From: DAOMNO01 sp035443885
GTDB lineage: Bacteria; Planctomycetota; Phycisphaerae; Phycisphaerales; SM1A02
DNA: 64,000 nt
NCBI GenBank assembly: GCA_035443885.1
Contig: DAOMNO010000002.1
Location: 124,001 to 188,000 of the forward strand
Direction of reading: 5' to 3'
The position numbers and the translations under genes are program-made. Shown piece by piece: positions 9,237 to 19,300 of this stretch. Below the pieces are notes generated by a model that saw nothing but the letters and a program-made list of their open reading frames with translations, was not told the origin of the DNA and searched no databases. The stretch's first letter is position 1. Each line of letters starts with the position of its first letter.

Positions 9237-10578
9237 GTTTGAGATCAAACTCGCGGCTGAATACACGGAGCACGTCGTCGCCGTTCTCAAGCCCCCACTG
9301 ACCGGACGCAGAATCGTGAACCACTCGCACCGTATCGAGCGGGCGCGTGTCGAAGCCAAAGAACGTAACAACAGCGGTTTCCAGTTCACGGGGATAGGCA
9401 ACGATCTCAACCGCAGCGGCGCGGGCGTTGCACAGTTTGTGCAGGAGCTGCTGCACCATCGCAGCAGGAACCTCGCGCCGGTCGTGCGAGACGGCGCGCC
9501 ATCGCTCAAGATCGCGTTCAAATGTCAGTTCACTGCCATTGTGCACAATGCGCACTGATTTGACATCTTCAGGCTGCACGCCTGTTCCTGTGGGATCGAT
9601 CAACTCGCGCGGGTGAGCCAGCATGGCCTGCAGCACCTGGCCCGGCACACGCAGCACAACCGGGACATCTTCAATCATGCAATAATGATCGAACGTCGGT
9701 CCGCCTGCAGGTCCGCCGATCAGAAGTCTTTGCATGACTGCACTGCCTTCGCCGCGTGCATGATTGACGACCGCAACAGATGCAAGCGGTCGAGTAAGAC
9801 CGTAGCGTTCCAATGATGAAGGTTGATCGGCGATGAAGCCAGAAGCCCTTGCCGCACCAAGGCGCTGCATGTACACATCCAGCGCTTCAGAATCGATCCG
9901 AGTGCGCACTGGCTCCAACATTCTCCACTGCCTTCGCTCTCGTTCCATCACCACTCGCATTTCTCCTGCTTCGCGAATGATGCGATCGGACTCGATGCTG
10001 ACTTCTCGGAACAGCGAACGGTCTCGCCATTCCTTCGGGTCCATCTCAATCGCGCGGAGATGTAACTCCTGACTGACGACGAGAATTTCCTGCTGGCCTT
10101 GCACACGGGCATACGCTCGGCCCGCGATCCCACGACGGCCTAACTCAAGAGTCATCGTGTGACCATCCCATGCATAGGTGATGATCGCTTCGGGGGGATC
10201 AAAGCCAAGACCCGCAGGCGTAACAGACGTTTCACCCGACCGGCTCGGCATAAGTCGATCGACAATCCGGGTCTGCACCGCTGCTACAGCAATCTGGCGC
10301 ATCGAAAATGGATCCATCGGATACACAAACGGTTCTGCCTGTGTCCATCCGCTTTCACTTCGCGTAAAAACCAAATGCATCGGGGAAGCCGCACCCCGCG
10401 GAGTTCGTTCCACGACAATTCGATCCACCGCATCGACTGGAAACGAAGCCGGCATCAATGACGATGCTTCATCATGATTCGTCTTTGTCGCAACGCTTTC
10501 CGCGCGAACTGACCAGAGCGCAACGAATGCACTGATGATCGCCAGTACAAAGGTAATGATGGTAGGTTTTGCGGTCAT
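9208..10578 (-). CDS. DUF4340-like protein of the ABC/GldG locus
   Basis: A 456-residue protein with an N-terminal membrane anchor (MTAKPTIITFVLAIISAFVALWSV) and a large extracytoplasmic part. It has the repeated pattern of DUF4340 proteins: short beta modules such as DAVDRIVVERT and VKSVRIVHNGSELTFERD alternating with W-containing strands (GWTQAEP, RQWRMLEPV). DUF4340 proteins nearly always follow a GldG-like protein and ABC-2 exporter, as here. Start 10578 gives an ATGA overlap with the upstream gene. The frame extends 26 residues further, but that part has no anchor logic. The substrate is unknown. Confidence 0.82.
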   Translation of the reverse strand: MTAKPTIITFVLAIISAFVALWSVRAESVATKTNHDEASSLMPASFPVDAVDRIVVERTPRGAASPMHLVFTRSESGWTQAEPFVYPMDPFSMRQIAVAAVQTRIVDRLMPSRSGETSVTPAGLGFDPPEAIITYAWDGHTMTLELGRRGIAGRAYARVQGQQEILVVSQELHLRAIEMDPKEWRDRSLFREVSIESDRIIREAGEMRVVMERERRQWRMLEPVRTRIDSEALDVYMQRLGAARASGFIADQPSSLERYGLTRPLASVAVVNHARGEGSAVMQRLLIGGPAGGPTFDHYCMIEDVPVVLRVPGQVLQAMLAHPRELIDPTGTGVQPEDVKSVRIVHNGSELTFERDLERWRAVSHDRREVPAAMVQQLLHKLCNARAAAVEIVAYPRELETAVVTFFGFDTRPLDTVRVVHDSASGQWGLENGDDVLRVFSREFDLKLKPEEYGLR

Positions 10579-12650
10579 GATTGCCGCCTCCACCAGACCG
10601 CTGCACCAAGGAGCAAGCATGCGCCGGGCACGCCGCCGATGAACAGCAACCGCCACATGAACGACGCCGTATCTGACACGTTACGAAGTCGAGACACTTC
10701 CTGTCCCGCAGCGCTCTGCGCGATCAGTTGATCCATCCCCGCAAGCCATGCGACAGATGCCAACAGCAGTTCAGCATTGCCAGGATTGACCAATGCGACA
10801 CGATCGCCGCCAAGCCCGACGACAAGGTCTGCGATGAAGCTGAGCAACCAGCCGCCGGAACCGACAACGATTGCTCGCTGCATGGGTGCGCCCGGGCGAG
10901 TGCGATCTGGATGATCCCTTTCGGCCGCTACCACAATCGGCGCATGCTCGGTTAATCGCTGCTCAGGCTGCGGCTCTGGAAGTGAACGTGTATCAAGCGA
11001 CCAGTTCGATTCAAGCCACCTCGATGAGCTGGGCGGCACAGAGGCCAGCACATGATGTCGGCCGCCGGCTTCAACCCGCAGCGGAAGGCTGAAATAGGCC
11101 TGTTGACCGCTCACCGCTCGGCCAATCGGATGGGACGAGCCGAACTCCTGCAATGCCACCCCCTGCTGAATCTGTGTTTCATTCGTTCCTGTACGAACCG
11201 ATTCGTAAATAACGCGTGCGGTATCAACACGAACGCCAAACGGCTCTGCCAGCATCGCCCACGGATCGACCTGATTGAACCGTGCGATCGCGCTGGGGTA
11301 CACATTGAGCATGATGGCTTCGCCGTCAGCGATCAAACGCTCAACCGAAGCGATCAGTGCACGCTCTTGTCTTGAAGGCTCGAAGCCCTGTCGCTGCGAT
11401 GGTGGCAGCACGATATAAACGACCGGCTGTCCCGGTTCACCTGTCGGCTTCTCCATTTGACCTACGATCCACTCTCTGACGCTGAACCGCGAAGCCCGAA
11501 GCACATTCGCAACACCGACGAGATCGGCCTGTCGCTCATGCGGACGAAGCAGCGATCGCTCTTCTGCATGAACGAATACCACCAGCGGCATGCGCTCGAC
11601 AAGAAGCGAGCGCATCGCTGCGGAGATGAGTTGCTCGCCGCGAAAACGCTGATCAAAAGCAATGTCGCCTGTTGCGGTGGCTTTGAAGTTGGATTTCGGA
11701 AAAAGTTGATCGGACGGAATGACCGCCGCACGCTTCGGGCTGAGTACTACGGCGGCATCACCAGAAGCCAGCCTGCGCCCGATGGATGCGAGTTCGAGCG
11801 GAGGCAAGTGTGTCAATGGATCCGCCGCTGCAACTAACCGCTGTGCCATCGTAACGCTGGAGTTTCGCACCGCTTCAGTCTGGTCTCGTATCTCACGAGG
11901 CAGATCAGCCCGTGAAAGCCATCTGCGAATCTCTTCTGACGTATCGTCCAGTTCATTCGCAGCCGTTGCGAGCGCTCGGGCAAGAATGCTTCTTGCAGCG
12001 TCGTAATCGGGGATAGGGGATGAATCGTCAAATTGCCTTGATTTACTGACCGCATCCAGCACCTCTTCGCCTTGCTCCGCAAGCAGCGAAAGCGAGCGGG
12101 CCTGCTGCATAAGTGGAGCCAGTGCAGCAAGCACTTGCTCCTGTGCTGCGTCATCAACACTGCCCACAAGCGTCTGCACCATCCATTCAATGTGCGCTGC
12201 CTGCTGCTCCGCAAAGCCGACTGCATCGCGAAACAACTCAACCCCTGTGTCCAACGCAGCGTCATACCGATCGACGAGATCACGATATCGCCAGCGCAGC
12301 TGCGCCAGAAGAGCTTCATACTCGCTCAACGTGCGCGGATCCGTCGGATCCACTCGCATCAGAGACACACGAGGCGAAGCCTTGGTGAACCTTGCCAGCA
12401 CTTCATCAATCTGTTTGCGAGTCGTGCGATCGGTCTGAGCTTCCGTCATCACCAGCGCGATCGTCCAGTCGCCTTCCAGATTCTGAAGCATCAGCCGGGT
12501 TTGCTCACTCAGCGAATACGCGCGGGTCTTGGTTGCATCGAACCTTGCCCGAAATGGGCCGCCTTGTGCGACAACGTTGACCGACGCCGCGATGACTGCC
12601 ACGCTGAGCAGGAAAACTGACAGATTCAGCCAACCCTTTATGCCACTCAT
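10575..12650 (-). CDS. GldG-like auxiliary protein of ABC-2 exporter
   Basis: A 691-residue protein with an N-terminal membrane helix (LNLSVFLLSVAVIAASVNVVA) and a C-terminal helix pair (MWRLLFIGGVPGACLLLGAAVWWRRQ). Between them is the GldG/DUF-type extracytoplasmic domain: ATKTRAYSLSEQT and LVMTEAQTDRTT with RVSLMRVDPTDP resemble its thioredoxin-like opening, and QRAIVVGSGGWLLSF lies near the end. I chose ATG 12650 because GGAGG lies just upstream and it overlaps the permease stop as ATGA. Such proteins are accessory subunits of GldA/GldF-type exporters, named for gliding motility in Bacteroidetes but widespread elsewhere. There is no motility gene here, so a general envelope role is more likely. 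Confidence 0.85.
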   Translation of the reverse strand: MSGIKGWLNLSVFLLSVAVIAASVNVVAQGGPFRARFDATKTRAYSLSEQTRLMLQNLEGDWTIALVMTEAQTDRTTRKQIDEVLARFTKASPRVSLMRVDPTDPRTLSEYEALLAQLRWRYRDLVDRYDAALDTGVELFRDAVGFAEQQAAHIEWMVQTLVGSVDDAAQEQVLAALAPLMQQARSLSLLAEQGEEVLDAVSKSRQFDDSSPIPDYDAARSILARALATAANELDDTSEEIRRWLSRADLPREIRDQTEAVRNSSVTMAQRLVAAADPLTHLPPLELASIGRRLASGDAAVVLSPKRAAVIPSDQLFPKSNFKATATGDIAFDQRFRGEQLISAAMRSLLVERMPLVVFVHAEERSLLRPHERQADLVGVANVLRASRFSVREWIVGQMEKPTGEPGQPVVYIVLPPSQRQGFEPSRQERALIASVERLIADGEAIMLNVYPSAIARFNQVDPWAMLAEPFGVRVDTARVIYESVRTGTNETQIQQGVALQEFGSSHPIGRAVSGQQAYFSLPLRVEAGGRHHVLASVPPSSSRWLESNWSLDTRSLPEPQPEQRLTEHAPIVVAAERDHPDRTRPGAPMQRAIVVGSGGWLLSFIADLVVGLGGDRVALVNPGNAELLLASVAWLAGMDQLIAQSAAGQEVSRLRNVSDTASFMWRLLFIGGVPGACLLLGAAVWWRRQS

Positions 12651-13363
12651 CGCCACCTCCGAGCCTGCAATGAGATGATTGCTGCGATGAGGAAGACGGC
12701 GGAGATCGAAACGAAGTAGACAATGTTCGATGTGTCAATGAGGCCTATGGTGAAATCGCGCAGCCGAATGTCGGGGTCGATTGCGAAAACGATGCCTGCC
12801 CAATGATCGCTCAGATGCATCGGAAGTACTTTGGCGCCGACACCCAAGCCAAGCCAGAAGAAGAAGGCGACAAGAAACGCAACCGGCTGCGAACTGGTGA
12901 GTGTGGAAGCCAGCACACCGCTGGACATGTACGCTGCGCCAGCAAGCATCAGACCCAGATAGCCACACATGAGTTCGCCGTAGTCCGGCCTGCCGTGTAA
13001 CTCGAGCGCGAGCACCATGAGCAGGGTGGGTGCGAGCATCACCACCAGCAGTCCCATCGCACCGAGAAATTTGCCGATGATGACTTCTGCTTCTCGAACA
13101 GGGCATGTCATCAACATTTCGATCGTGCCGAGCCTGAACTCCTCGCTGACCAGCCGCATGGTGACCGCCGGCGCAATGAACGCGAGCAGCCATGTGCCGA
13201 TGCCAAAGACAGGCCGCATCGATGCAATCTCGCCGGTAGCAAGCGTCCCCATTGCAAAGATGCCGCCTGTTACGAACAGAAAGAGCGCGATGATGATGTA
13301 CCCGCCGGGTGAAAGGAAGGACGCACGCAGCTCGCGACCGGCGATAGCGAGTGCAATACTCAC
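12647..13363 (-). CDS. ABC-2 type transporter permease (GldF-like)
   Basis: A 238-residue integral membrane protein with about six helices. The first is SPGGYIIIALFLFVTGGIFAM and the last VYFVSISAVFLIAAIISLQ. The middle has MRLVSEEFRLGTIEMLMTCPVREAEVIIGKF, the conserved amphipathic stretch of ABC-2 permeases. It forms the channel with the ATPase encoded immediately upstream, to which it is coupled by an ATGA overlap. Substrate unknown. Confidence 0.9.
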   Translation of the reverse strand: MSIALAIAGRELRASFLSPGGYIIIALFLFVTGGIFAMGTLATGEIASMRPVFGIGTWLLAFIAPAVTMRLVSEEFRLGTIEMLMTCPVREAEVIIGKFLGAMGLLVVMLAPTLLMVLALELHGRPDYGELMCGYLGLMLAGAAYMSSGVLASTLTSSQPVAFLVAFFFWLGLGVGAKVLPMHLSDHWAGIVFAIDPDIRLRDFTIGLIDTSNIVYFVSISAVFLIAAIISLQARRWR

Positions 13364-14337
13364 GCAGCTACTCCTTGGCTGCTCTGCCGCGATTGCATCT
13401 CGCGCCCTTCGATCAACTGAAGATACAACCCTTCAAGTGAAGGCTGTTCGCGGCGCAGCTCACGAACGACAATTCCTGCCTCGTGCAGCCGTGCAGCGAT
13501 CGCTTCGCGCCGATCTCCGACATTGGGTATGGCGGTAACGTGCAATCGCGTGAAGTTGCCCTCTGCAAGCGGTGATGCACTCACATCTGCAATGCCCGGC
13601 ACGGCTCGGACAACAGCGGCAACGTTCTCGCTCGCAGCCTCAACAATGTATCCACCCTCACCCGCAGCTTCCCACAGTTCATCGGTTGTGCCTTGCGCGA
13701 CAATTCTACCCCGCGCCAGGATCATGATGCGGTCGCATGTGAGTTCCACTTCAGGCAGAATGTGCGTGGAGAGCAACACCGTGTGATCGCCCTTCAACTC
13801 GTCAATCAGCCCGCGCACTTCGCGAATCTGCGCCGGATCAAGGCCGACTGTCGGCTCGTCAAGAATCAGCACGGGCGGCTCATGCAGCATAGCCGCGGCC
13901 AGCCCCACGCGCTGCCGATATCCCTTCGAAAGTTGATGAATCGGCCTCGCGCGAACGTCCCGCAACCAGCATCGCTCGACCGCGCGGTCGATGGCTGCCT
14001 GGCGATGCGTTCGTGGAATCGAGAAGAGCTTGGCTCGCAATGTCAGGTATTCATGGACCCGCATCTCTGCGTAGCTTGGTGCTGCTTCCGGCAGATATCC
14101 AATACGGCGGCGGACCTCGCGCCAGTGTTCAGAAACATCCAAGCCATCCACCAGAACGCGGCCCTGCGATGGCGGCAGGTAACCTGCAATCATCCGAATA
14201 GTCGTGGTCTTTCCTGCTCCGTTCGGGCCGAGAAACCCGGTTACCGAGCCTCGTGGCACCTCAAAGGTGAGAGAATCGACCGCACGAATGACTCGTTGGC
14301 CGCCGAAATGCTTGGAGAGTTGATGAGCCGCAATCAT
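13360..14337 (-). CDS. ABC transporter ATP-binding protein (GldA-like)
   Basis: A 325-residue cytoplasmic ATPase. It has Walker A GPNGAGKTT, Q-loop YLPEAAPSYAEM, signature LSKGYRQRVGLA, Walker B PVLILDEPTVGLDP and the switch His in LLSTHILPE. The C-terminal 80 residues (IVEAASENVAAVVRAVPG onward) are the domain usual in GldA/CcmA-type subunits. It is the first gene of the four-gene minus-strand locus ATPase, permease, GldG-like, DUF4340. Every junction is a 4-base overlap, so the proteins are probably made in fixed ratios as one complex. Confidence 0.93.
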   Translation of the reverse strand: MIAAHQLSKHFGGQRVIRAVDSLTFEVPRGSVTGFLGPNGAGKTTTIRMIAGYLPPSQGRVLVDGLDVSEHWREVRRRIGYLPEAAPSYAEMRVHEYLTLRAKLFSIPRTHRQAAIDRAVERCWLRDVRARPIHQLSKGYRQRVGLAAAMLHEPPVLILDEPTVGLDPAQIREVRGLIDELKGDHTVLLSTHILPEVELTCDRIMILARGRIVAQGTTDELWEAAGEGGYIVEAASENVAAVVRAVPGIADVSASPLAEGNFTRLHVTAIPNVGDRREAIAARLHEAGIVVRELRREQPSLEGLYLQLIEGREMQSRQSSQGVAA

Positions 14338-14613
14338 GATGAGGGAGCAACTGCGGGCTGAACAGGAATGCTGGCCGGCGCGTATGGCGCCTTCCTGAAC
14401 TGCCGGATGGAATCCGCCGCCTGCCGATCATCCTGACCTCCACAACGGATTCAAATCGGGGCGTCAACCGGCGAAATACGAATGAGATTTTGAACGACTG
14501 CCCGATAATGTCAAGCTTATGCTTCGGCAAACTGACCGTTTTTCGTTGCATCTTTGCCGACCCCCAGCGTACACTTTTATTCTTCGTTGCACACAGAGCG
14601 CGACCATCACGGT

Positions 14614-16314
14614 ATGACTTCAACGACTCCACGGCTGGTTCTGCTGAAGAGCGGCGCTCCGGCGGATCCCGAACTGCTCCGCCAACTCGAAGCTGCCTTC
14701 GAGATTGTGGAAGTTGACGATATCGCTGCCGCGCGAAAACTGCTGGAAGACCACGCCGGCCTTGTTGTATGCCCGCCAGACTGCCTTGCCGACGATAGCG
14801 GCGATCTCCCGCCTCGCGGCGCGGCGGCCATGTTGCAACAATTCGGAGAAGGCATCGGCATGGTCAATGCTGACACACCCGACGGAACCCTGGCTTGGGC
14901 GAACCGGCGACTGAAGCGCCAACCGCGAGAGGTGCAGGAGCAGTTTGTGCTCCACTGTCGTGATGCTGTTCGGCTGTTCAATGCCGCCACTCCCGAAGAT
15001 GGTGCGGGCCGAGCAGCGACTGCGACCTATCAGTTCACCATCGACCAAGCCAGTTATGAGCTGGTCGTAGCCCCTGCATTGGCTCGCACAAGTGACTCCG
15101 CGCCCGTCACTGCTGCTGTGGGCGTGTTGTGGGACATTACCGAATCACAGAAGCTACAAGCGAAGCTGGATGCAATTGACGCTGCCGGTTCGGAGTTGAT
15201 GAAAATTGAAGCCACCCAGCTTGCCAGCATGAACATGGCGCAGCGGCTGAAATGGCTCGAAGAAAAAATCGTCCGCTACGTTCATGAGCTGCTGAACTTC
15301 GACAACTTTGAGATTCGCCTGCTGGACAAACAGACCGGCCAGCTTGAACTGGTCATTGCAGTGGGCCTCGCGCCACTGAAAATCGGCGAGGTCATCTATG
15401 CCCGCCGTGAAGGGAACGGCATTTCGGGGTATGTCGCCGCCACTGGTGAGAGCTATCTCTGTCCGGATGTGAGGCGTGATCCGCTCTACCGCGAAGGCTT
15501 GGATAACGCTCGAAGTTCGCTGACGGTGCCGCTTTATCTCCACGATCAGGTTATTGGCGTGTTCAATGCCGAGTCGTACACCGTCAACGTGTTCGATGAG
15601 AATGACAGGCGCTTCGCGGAAATCTTCGGTCGTTATGTGGCCATCGCGATGAACATTCTCGATCTGATGGTCGTTGAACGATACACCACGAACAGTCAGG
15701 TGGCAGACAATGTGCTGCGCGAGATCGGCGACCCGCTGGCGGACATTACCAAGCGCACTGAAACATTGGCGAAGGAATCGACATTGCCGCCCGCCTTGCA
15801 GGAGAATCTTGAGCAGATTCTGAATGCTGCGACGCGGATTCGCGAGCGCATCGAAGCATGCACGCGCGGCCCACGCACAATCTTCGGTGCGGAGCAGGAA
15901 CTCAGCAAACACGAAATCGACCCGCTTATGCAGGGCAAGCGCGTACTGGTGGCAGACGACGAACCGACGATACGCGATACGATCTGCTCCATCCTGACGC
16001 AGAAGGGATGCATCGTTACGGTGTGCGCCAACGGAGGCGATACGATTGAAGCGCTCGAACGGAGCCGCGCTGCCAACACCCCGTATGACCTGGTGGTATC
16101 AGACATCAAGATGCCGGATCGGAACGGTTACGAGGTCTTCCGCGCCGCCAAAAGCGTGCGCAATGAAACCCCGGTGATTCTGATGACTGGCTTCGGCTAC
16201 GATCCACATCACTCGATCGTGCGCTCCTCTCAAGAAGGTCTTGACCTGTTCCTTTTCAAGCCCTTCAAGGCGAGCCAGCTTCTCGAAGCGATCACAAAGT
16301 CGCTTTCGTCGTAG
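14614..16314 (+). CDS. GAF-domain response regulator
   Basis: A 566-residue soluble protein. About residues 1-180 are a PAS-like segment (FTIDQASYELVVAPAL...VTAAVGVLWDITESQ). Residues roughly 215-370 are a GAF domain with FDNFEIRLLDKQTGQLELVIAVGL and VPLYLHDQVIGVFNAESY. A helical linker follows. The C-terminal 125 residues are a receiver domain with acidic pair ADDEPT, phosphorylation-site Asp in DLVVSDIKMPDRNG and switch Lys in LFLFKPFKASQ. There is no histidine kinase catalytic domain and no DNA-binding output, so it likely relays a signal through protein contacts. The start was chosen at ATG 14614 without a clear ribosome site. A partner kinase is not visible. It overlaps the next, convergent gene by 23 bases. 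Confidence 0.82.
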   Translation: MTSTTPRLVLLKSGAPADPELLRQLEAAFEIVEVDDIAAARKLLEDHAGLVVCPPDCLADDSGDLPPRGAAAMLQQFGEGIGMVNADTPDGTLAWANRRLKRQPREVQEQFVLHCRDAVRLFNAATPEDGAGRAATATYQFTIDQASYELVVAPALARTSDSAPVTAAVGVLWDITESQKLQAKLDAIDAAGSELMKIEATQLASMNMAQRLKWLEEKIVRYVHELLNFDNFEIRLLDKQTGQLELVIAVGLAPLKIGEVIYARREGNGISGYVAATGESYLCPDVRRDPLYREGLDNARSSLTVPLYLHDQVIGVFNAESYTVNVFDENDRRFAEIFGRYVAIAMNILDLMVVERYTTNSQVADNVLREIGDPLADITKRTETLAKESTLPPALQENLEQILNAATRIRERIEACTRGPRTIFGAEQELSKHEIDPLMQGKRVLVADDEPTIRDTICSILTQKGCIVTVCANGGDTIEALERSRAANTPYDLVVSDIKMPDRNGYEVFRAAKSVRNETPVILMTGFGYDPHHSIVRSSQEGLDLFLFKPFKASQLLEAITKSLSS

Positions 16315-19300
16315 GCTCGGCAACGTCGCGCACCACAGGCTCAATCAACATCCGCAGTTCTGCAAGAGCCATCGTGCGCAGGCGATCTTCTTCTGCGTGG
16401 TGGTGCAGCCGCGAGAGTGCATCCGCCCATTGGTCGTACTGCGTCTCTGCGCCTTTCTTCGCTCGCTCCAGCATGGTAATGACATACTCACGCAGCTCAC
16501 GCTCTCGCTTCGTGCCTCGCCACTTCTGCGGAACAACCCATCTCAGGGAGCGGCCGATGCGTGCTGGCCAATCGCTGGTTCGCACATCGGCGCGAAACCG
16601 GCGGCGAGCGGCTGTCAGCTCAATTCGCGTAAGGTATCGACGTTCAACCTGATCGCCTCGACCTCTTTTGATGTTGAGCAGTTGCCTGATGCGGCGCCGC
16701 TGCTCCGGGCTTGCTGCCATACACGCGATGTAAATCGGATCGCGAATGAGCATGACTTCCGCCAGCGGGAGTACCGCACATCGCGTCAACATTCGCCCGT
16801 GATCGCCGCGATCAGCCTGATACAGGTCGATCAGAATGCGAGCGTATTCGGACGCGTATGGCGCACCGCCCCATTCAAGACAGCGATACAACGCGATGAC
16901 GAAATCTCGTGTTGCATCACGCCCCAGGCTTGTCTCAGCCAGCCCGGGCATGGCGTCAAGACACTGACGAAGCAGATGGTCAAAGCTCCTTGCCTTTGCC
17001 CCGCCGCCGCCTCGCCCCCACCGCGTATTGCGCACATCAAGCACGACTCGCCTTGCGGTGCGTTCGATCGACTCATTCGCATCACTAAGCCGTGATGAAA
17101 ACATGTTCGGATCCGCCACGAAGCGCCTGCCGAACTCGAACGCTTCGATTGAGCGGCCGAATCCCAACTCTTCCGCGCGACGAACGGCCAGTTCAATGGC
17201 TTCCAGGCTCACCGGAATCAGGCCAAGCTGAAAAGCCACGCCGAGCATGGCAACATCGGCCACCCGATCCGTGTGAAACCATCGGCGGCAGAGATGCGCG
17301 AAGTCTTCAACGACGCGGCCATCCCCTCGTGTTACGGCGGCGAGCATTGCACTGTGCCGATCCTGATCGGCCGTCGAAAGCGGTGCTTGATCCTGAAAAG
17401 TGCCGGAATTCACGATCGCATATGTTCGCTCGTGATGAGCGACTCGCATAGGTGTCGCTATACCAGCCATTGGCGAGGCGGCAATCGCACGAAGCGTCTC
17501 GTGAACATCAAGGCCAAGCAGCAGATCAACTTCGCCATACGGCGCACACGCGGTCAGCGGCACCGGCGCATCGTCAAACTCGGTGCGAGCCTGCGTAAAC
17601 AGAATCTGCACCCACGCGCGGCGACCCAGCCCGACGGGTGAAGGATCGCAAACTGCGCTCACGTCGTAGCCCATGTTGCGACCAGCACTCTCAATGATGC
17701 CCGCCGCTGCGCCGGGCAATGATCCGCGATATCCGGCATGATGAAAACGCCACTGCGCCTGTTTCGCGTGGCGCGGCATCGGCAATTCGAGCTTGGCAAC
17801 TCCACCGCTGCCTCGCACGCGCCACGCCCAGCCCGGTGGCCGCGTGCGTATGACTTCGATTTGCTCGTAGAGCGGCTGAAGCCGAAACCGTACTCGCGGG
17901 CCACCGCCCGTTGACCCCGCGCCGGATCGTCGAACTCGCTCCACACTGAATGACGATTCAAGTAAATGCTCGTCGCCCGCTGCTCGAGGCAAGAGGCGCG
18001 ATGGCTCTTCATCATCGTCGTTGTCATCGCTTCCGGGTGGCCGGATTGCGCATATACCTTCAACTGGCCAGACAATCTGCTGCTGTGGCTGGTAGCCGAG
18101 GCGATCAACCGCAGCAAGGTTGCGCTCGATCTCGGCCAATTCAAACTGCGCCGGTTGCCCGTCTCGCACCAGAATCACTGTTACACCATTCGCAAGTGAC
18201 GCTTCCTGCATCAACTCGCGCATCGCGATGCGATTGCCAAATGTCGCAACATGAACAGCCACGCGCTCGCCACGTTCACTGGGAATTGAAGCGCGAATAA
18301 GCCGTTCGACATCGATATCCACAGGCGACTCGACATCACACACGATGATGATCCATGGTCGATCCTCCCTCGCTGCCTGTCTGAGCGCTGCGACGCCTGA
18401 TTCCACAAACTGCCTTGCGTCGAAGAGTTCGACCGGAACAATCCGCTCTACGCCGCTGCTGGACGCGGGTGTCGTGCTTCCTGAAACGGGCGGCGTGGGA
18501 TCAATACCGTCGATCGCCAGTGCGCTGCGCTTGACTGCGCTCGGTTCGCCGGCAACAGATGAAGAAGTATGGTCGCGCAACCACTGATCGACATCGCTCA
18601 CCATGCGGCGAAGCTGCGTGATCGCAGCGCCACCCCCTACCTCAACAGCTCGCGTGCGAGGTTTCGATGCTTCCGCAGCAGACGATGGATCAGGCAAAAG
18701 TTTCGAGGCGACATGCAACCCCGGACGCATCAGATGCAGCAAGTGAACGATGCGCCGCGCCAACCGAGAAGGGTGCAACACATCGTCCGTCGTCATCGGC
18801 GTCTCAATCTGGGGTGCGCCTGCGATTGCCGGTATCTCTCTCCCCCACAGCAGCGCAGGTCGCTCGTCGCGCCGTCGCATTCGCTCAATCACTTCCAGAA
18901 GGCAGCGCTCGATCGTGCCGGGCCGTGGTTCAAGCACAACAACCTGCTCACACCGCAGCAGAAACCGGCTGACAACCGCTTCATCCAACGGATACAGCAG
19001 ACCGAGTCGCAACACGGCGAGGCGGCCCGTTAACTTCAGTTCATGCGCAAGATGAATAAGCGATGCATCCGCAGGACCAATGGTGATGAAGCCGACAGGC
19101 ACACGTTCACCCGGATTAGGAAGAGCCCGAGTAACGTTGAGTTCCAGTCGTCGCGCCATGCGCAGCACGCCGCCCGTCTCTGCAAGCCTGCCGCGAGCGC
19201 GTCCCAGCGGCTTTTGCCGGGCAATCATCGCCTCAATTGACTCGGCCATGCGATTCGGCCGCGCCGTCAAAGTCCCCGCCGAGCGTAGCACGGAGCGATG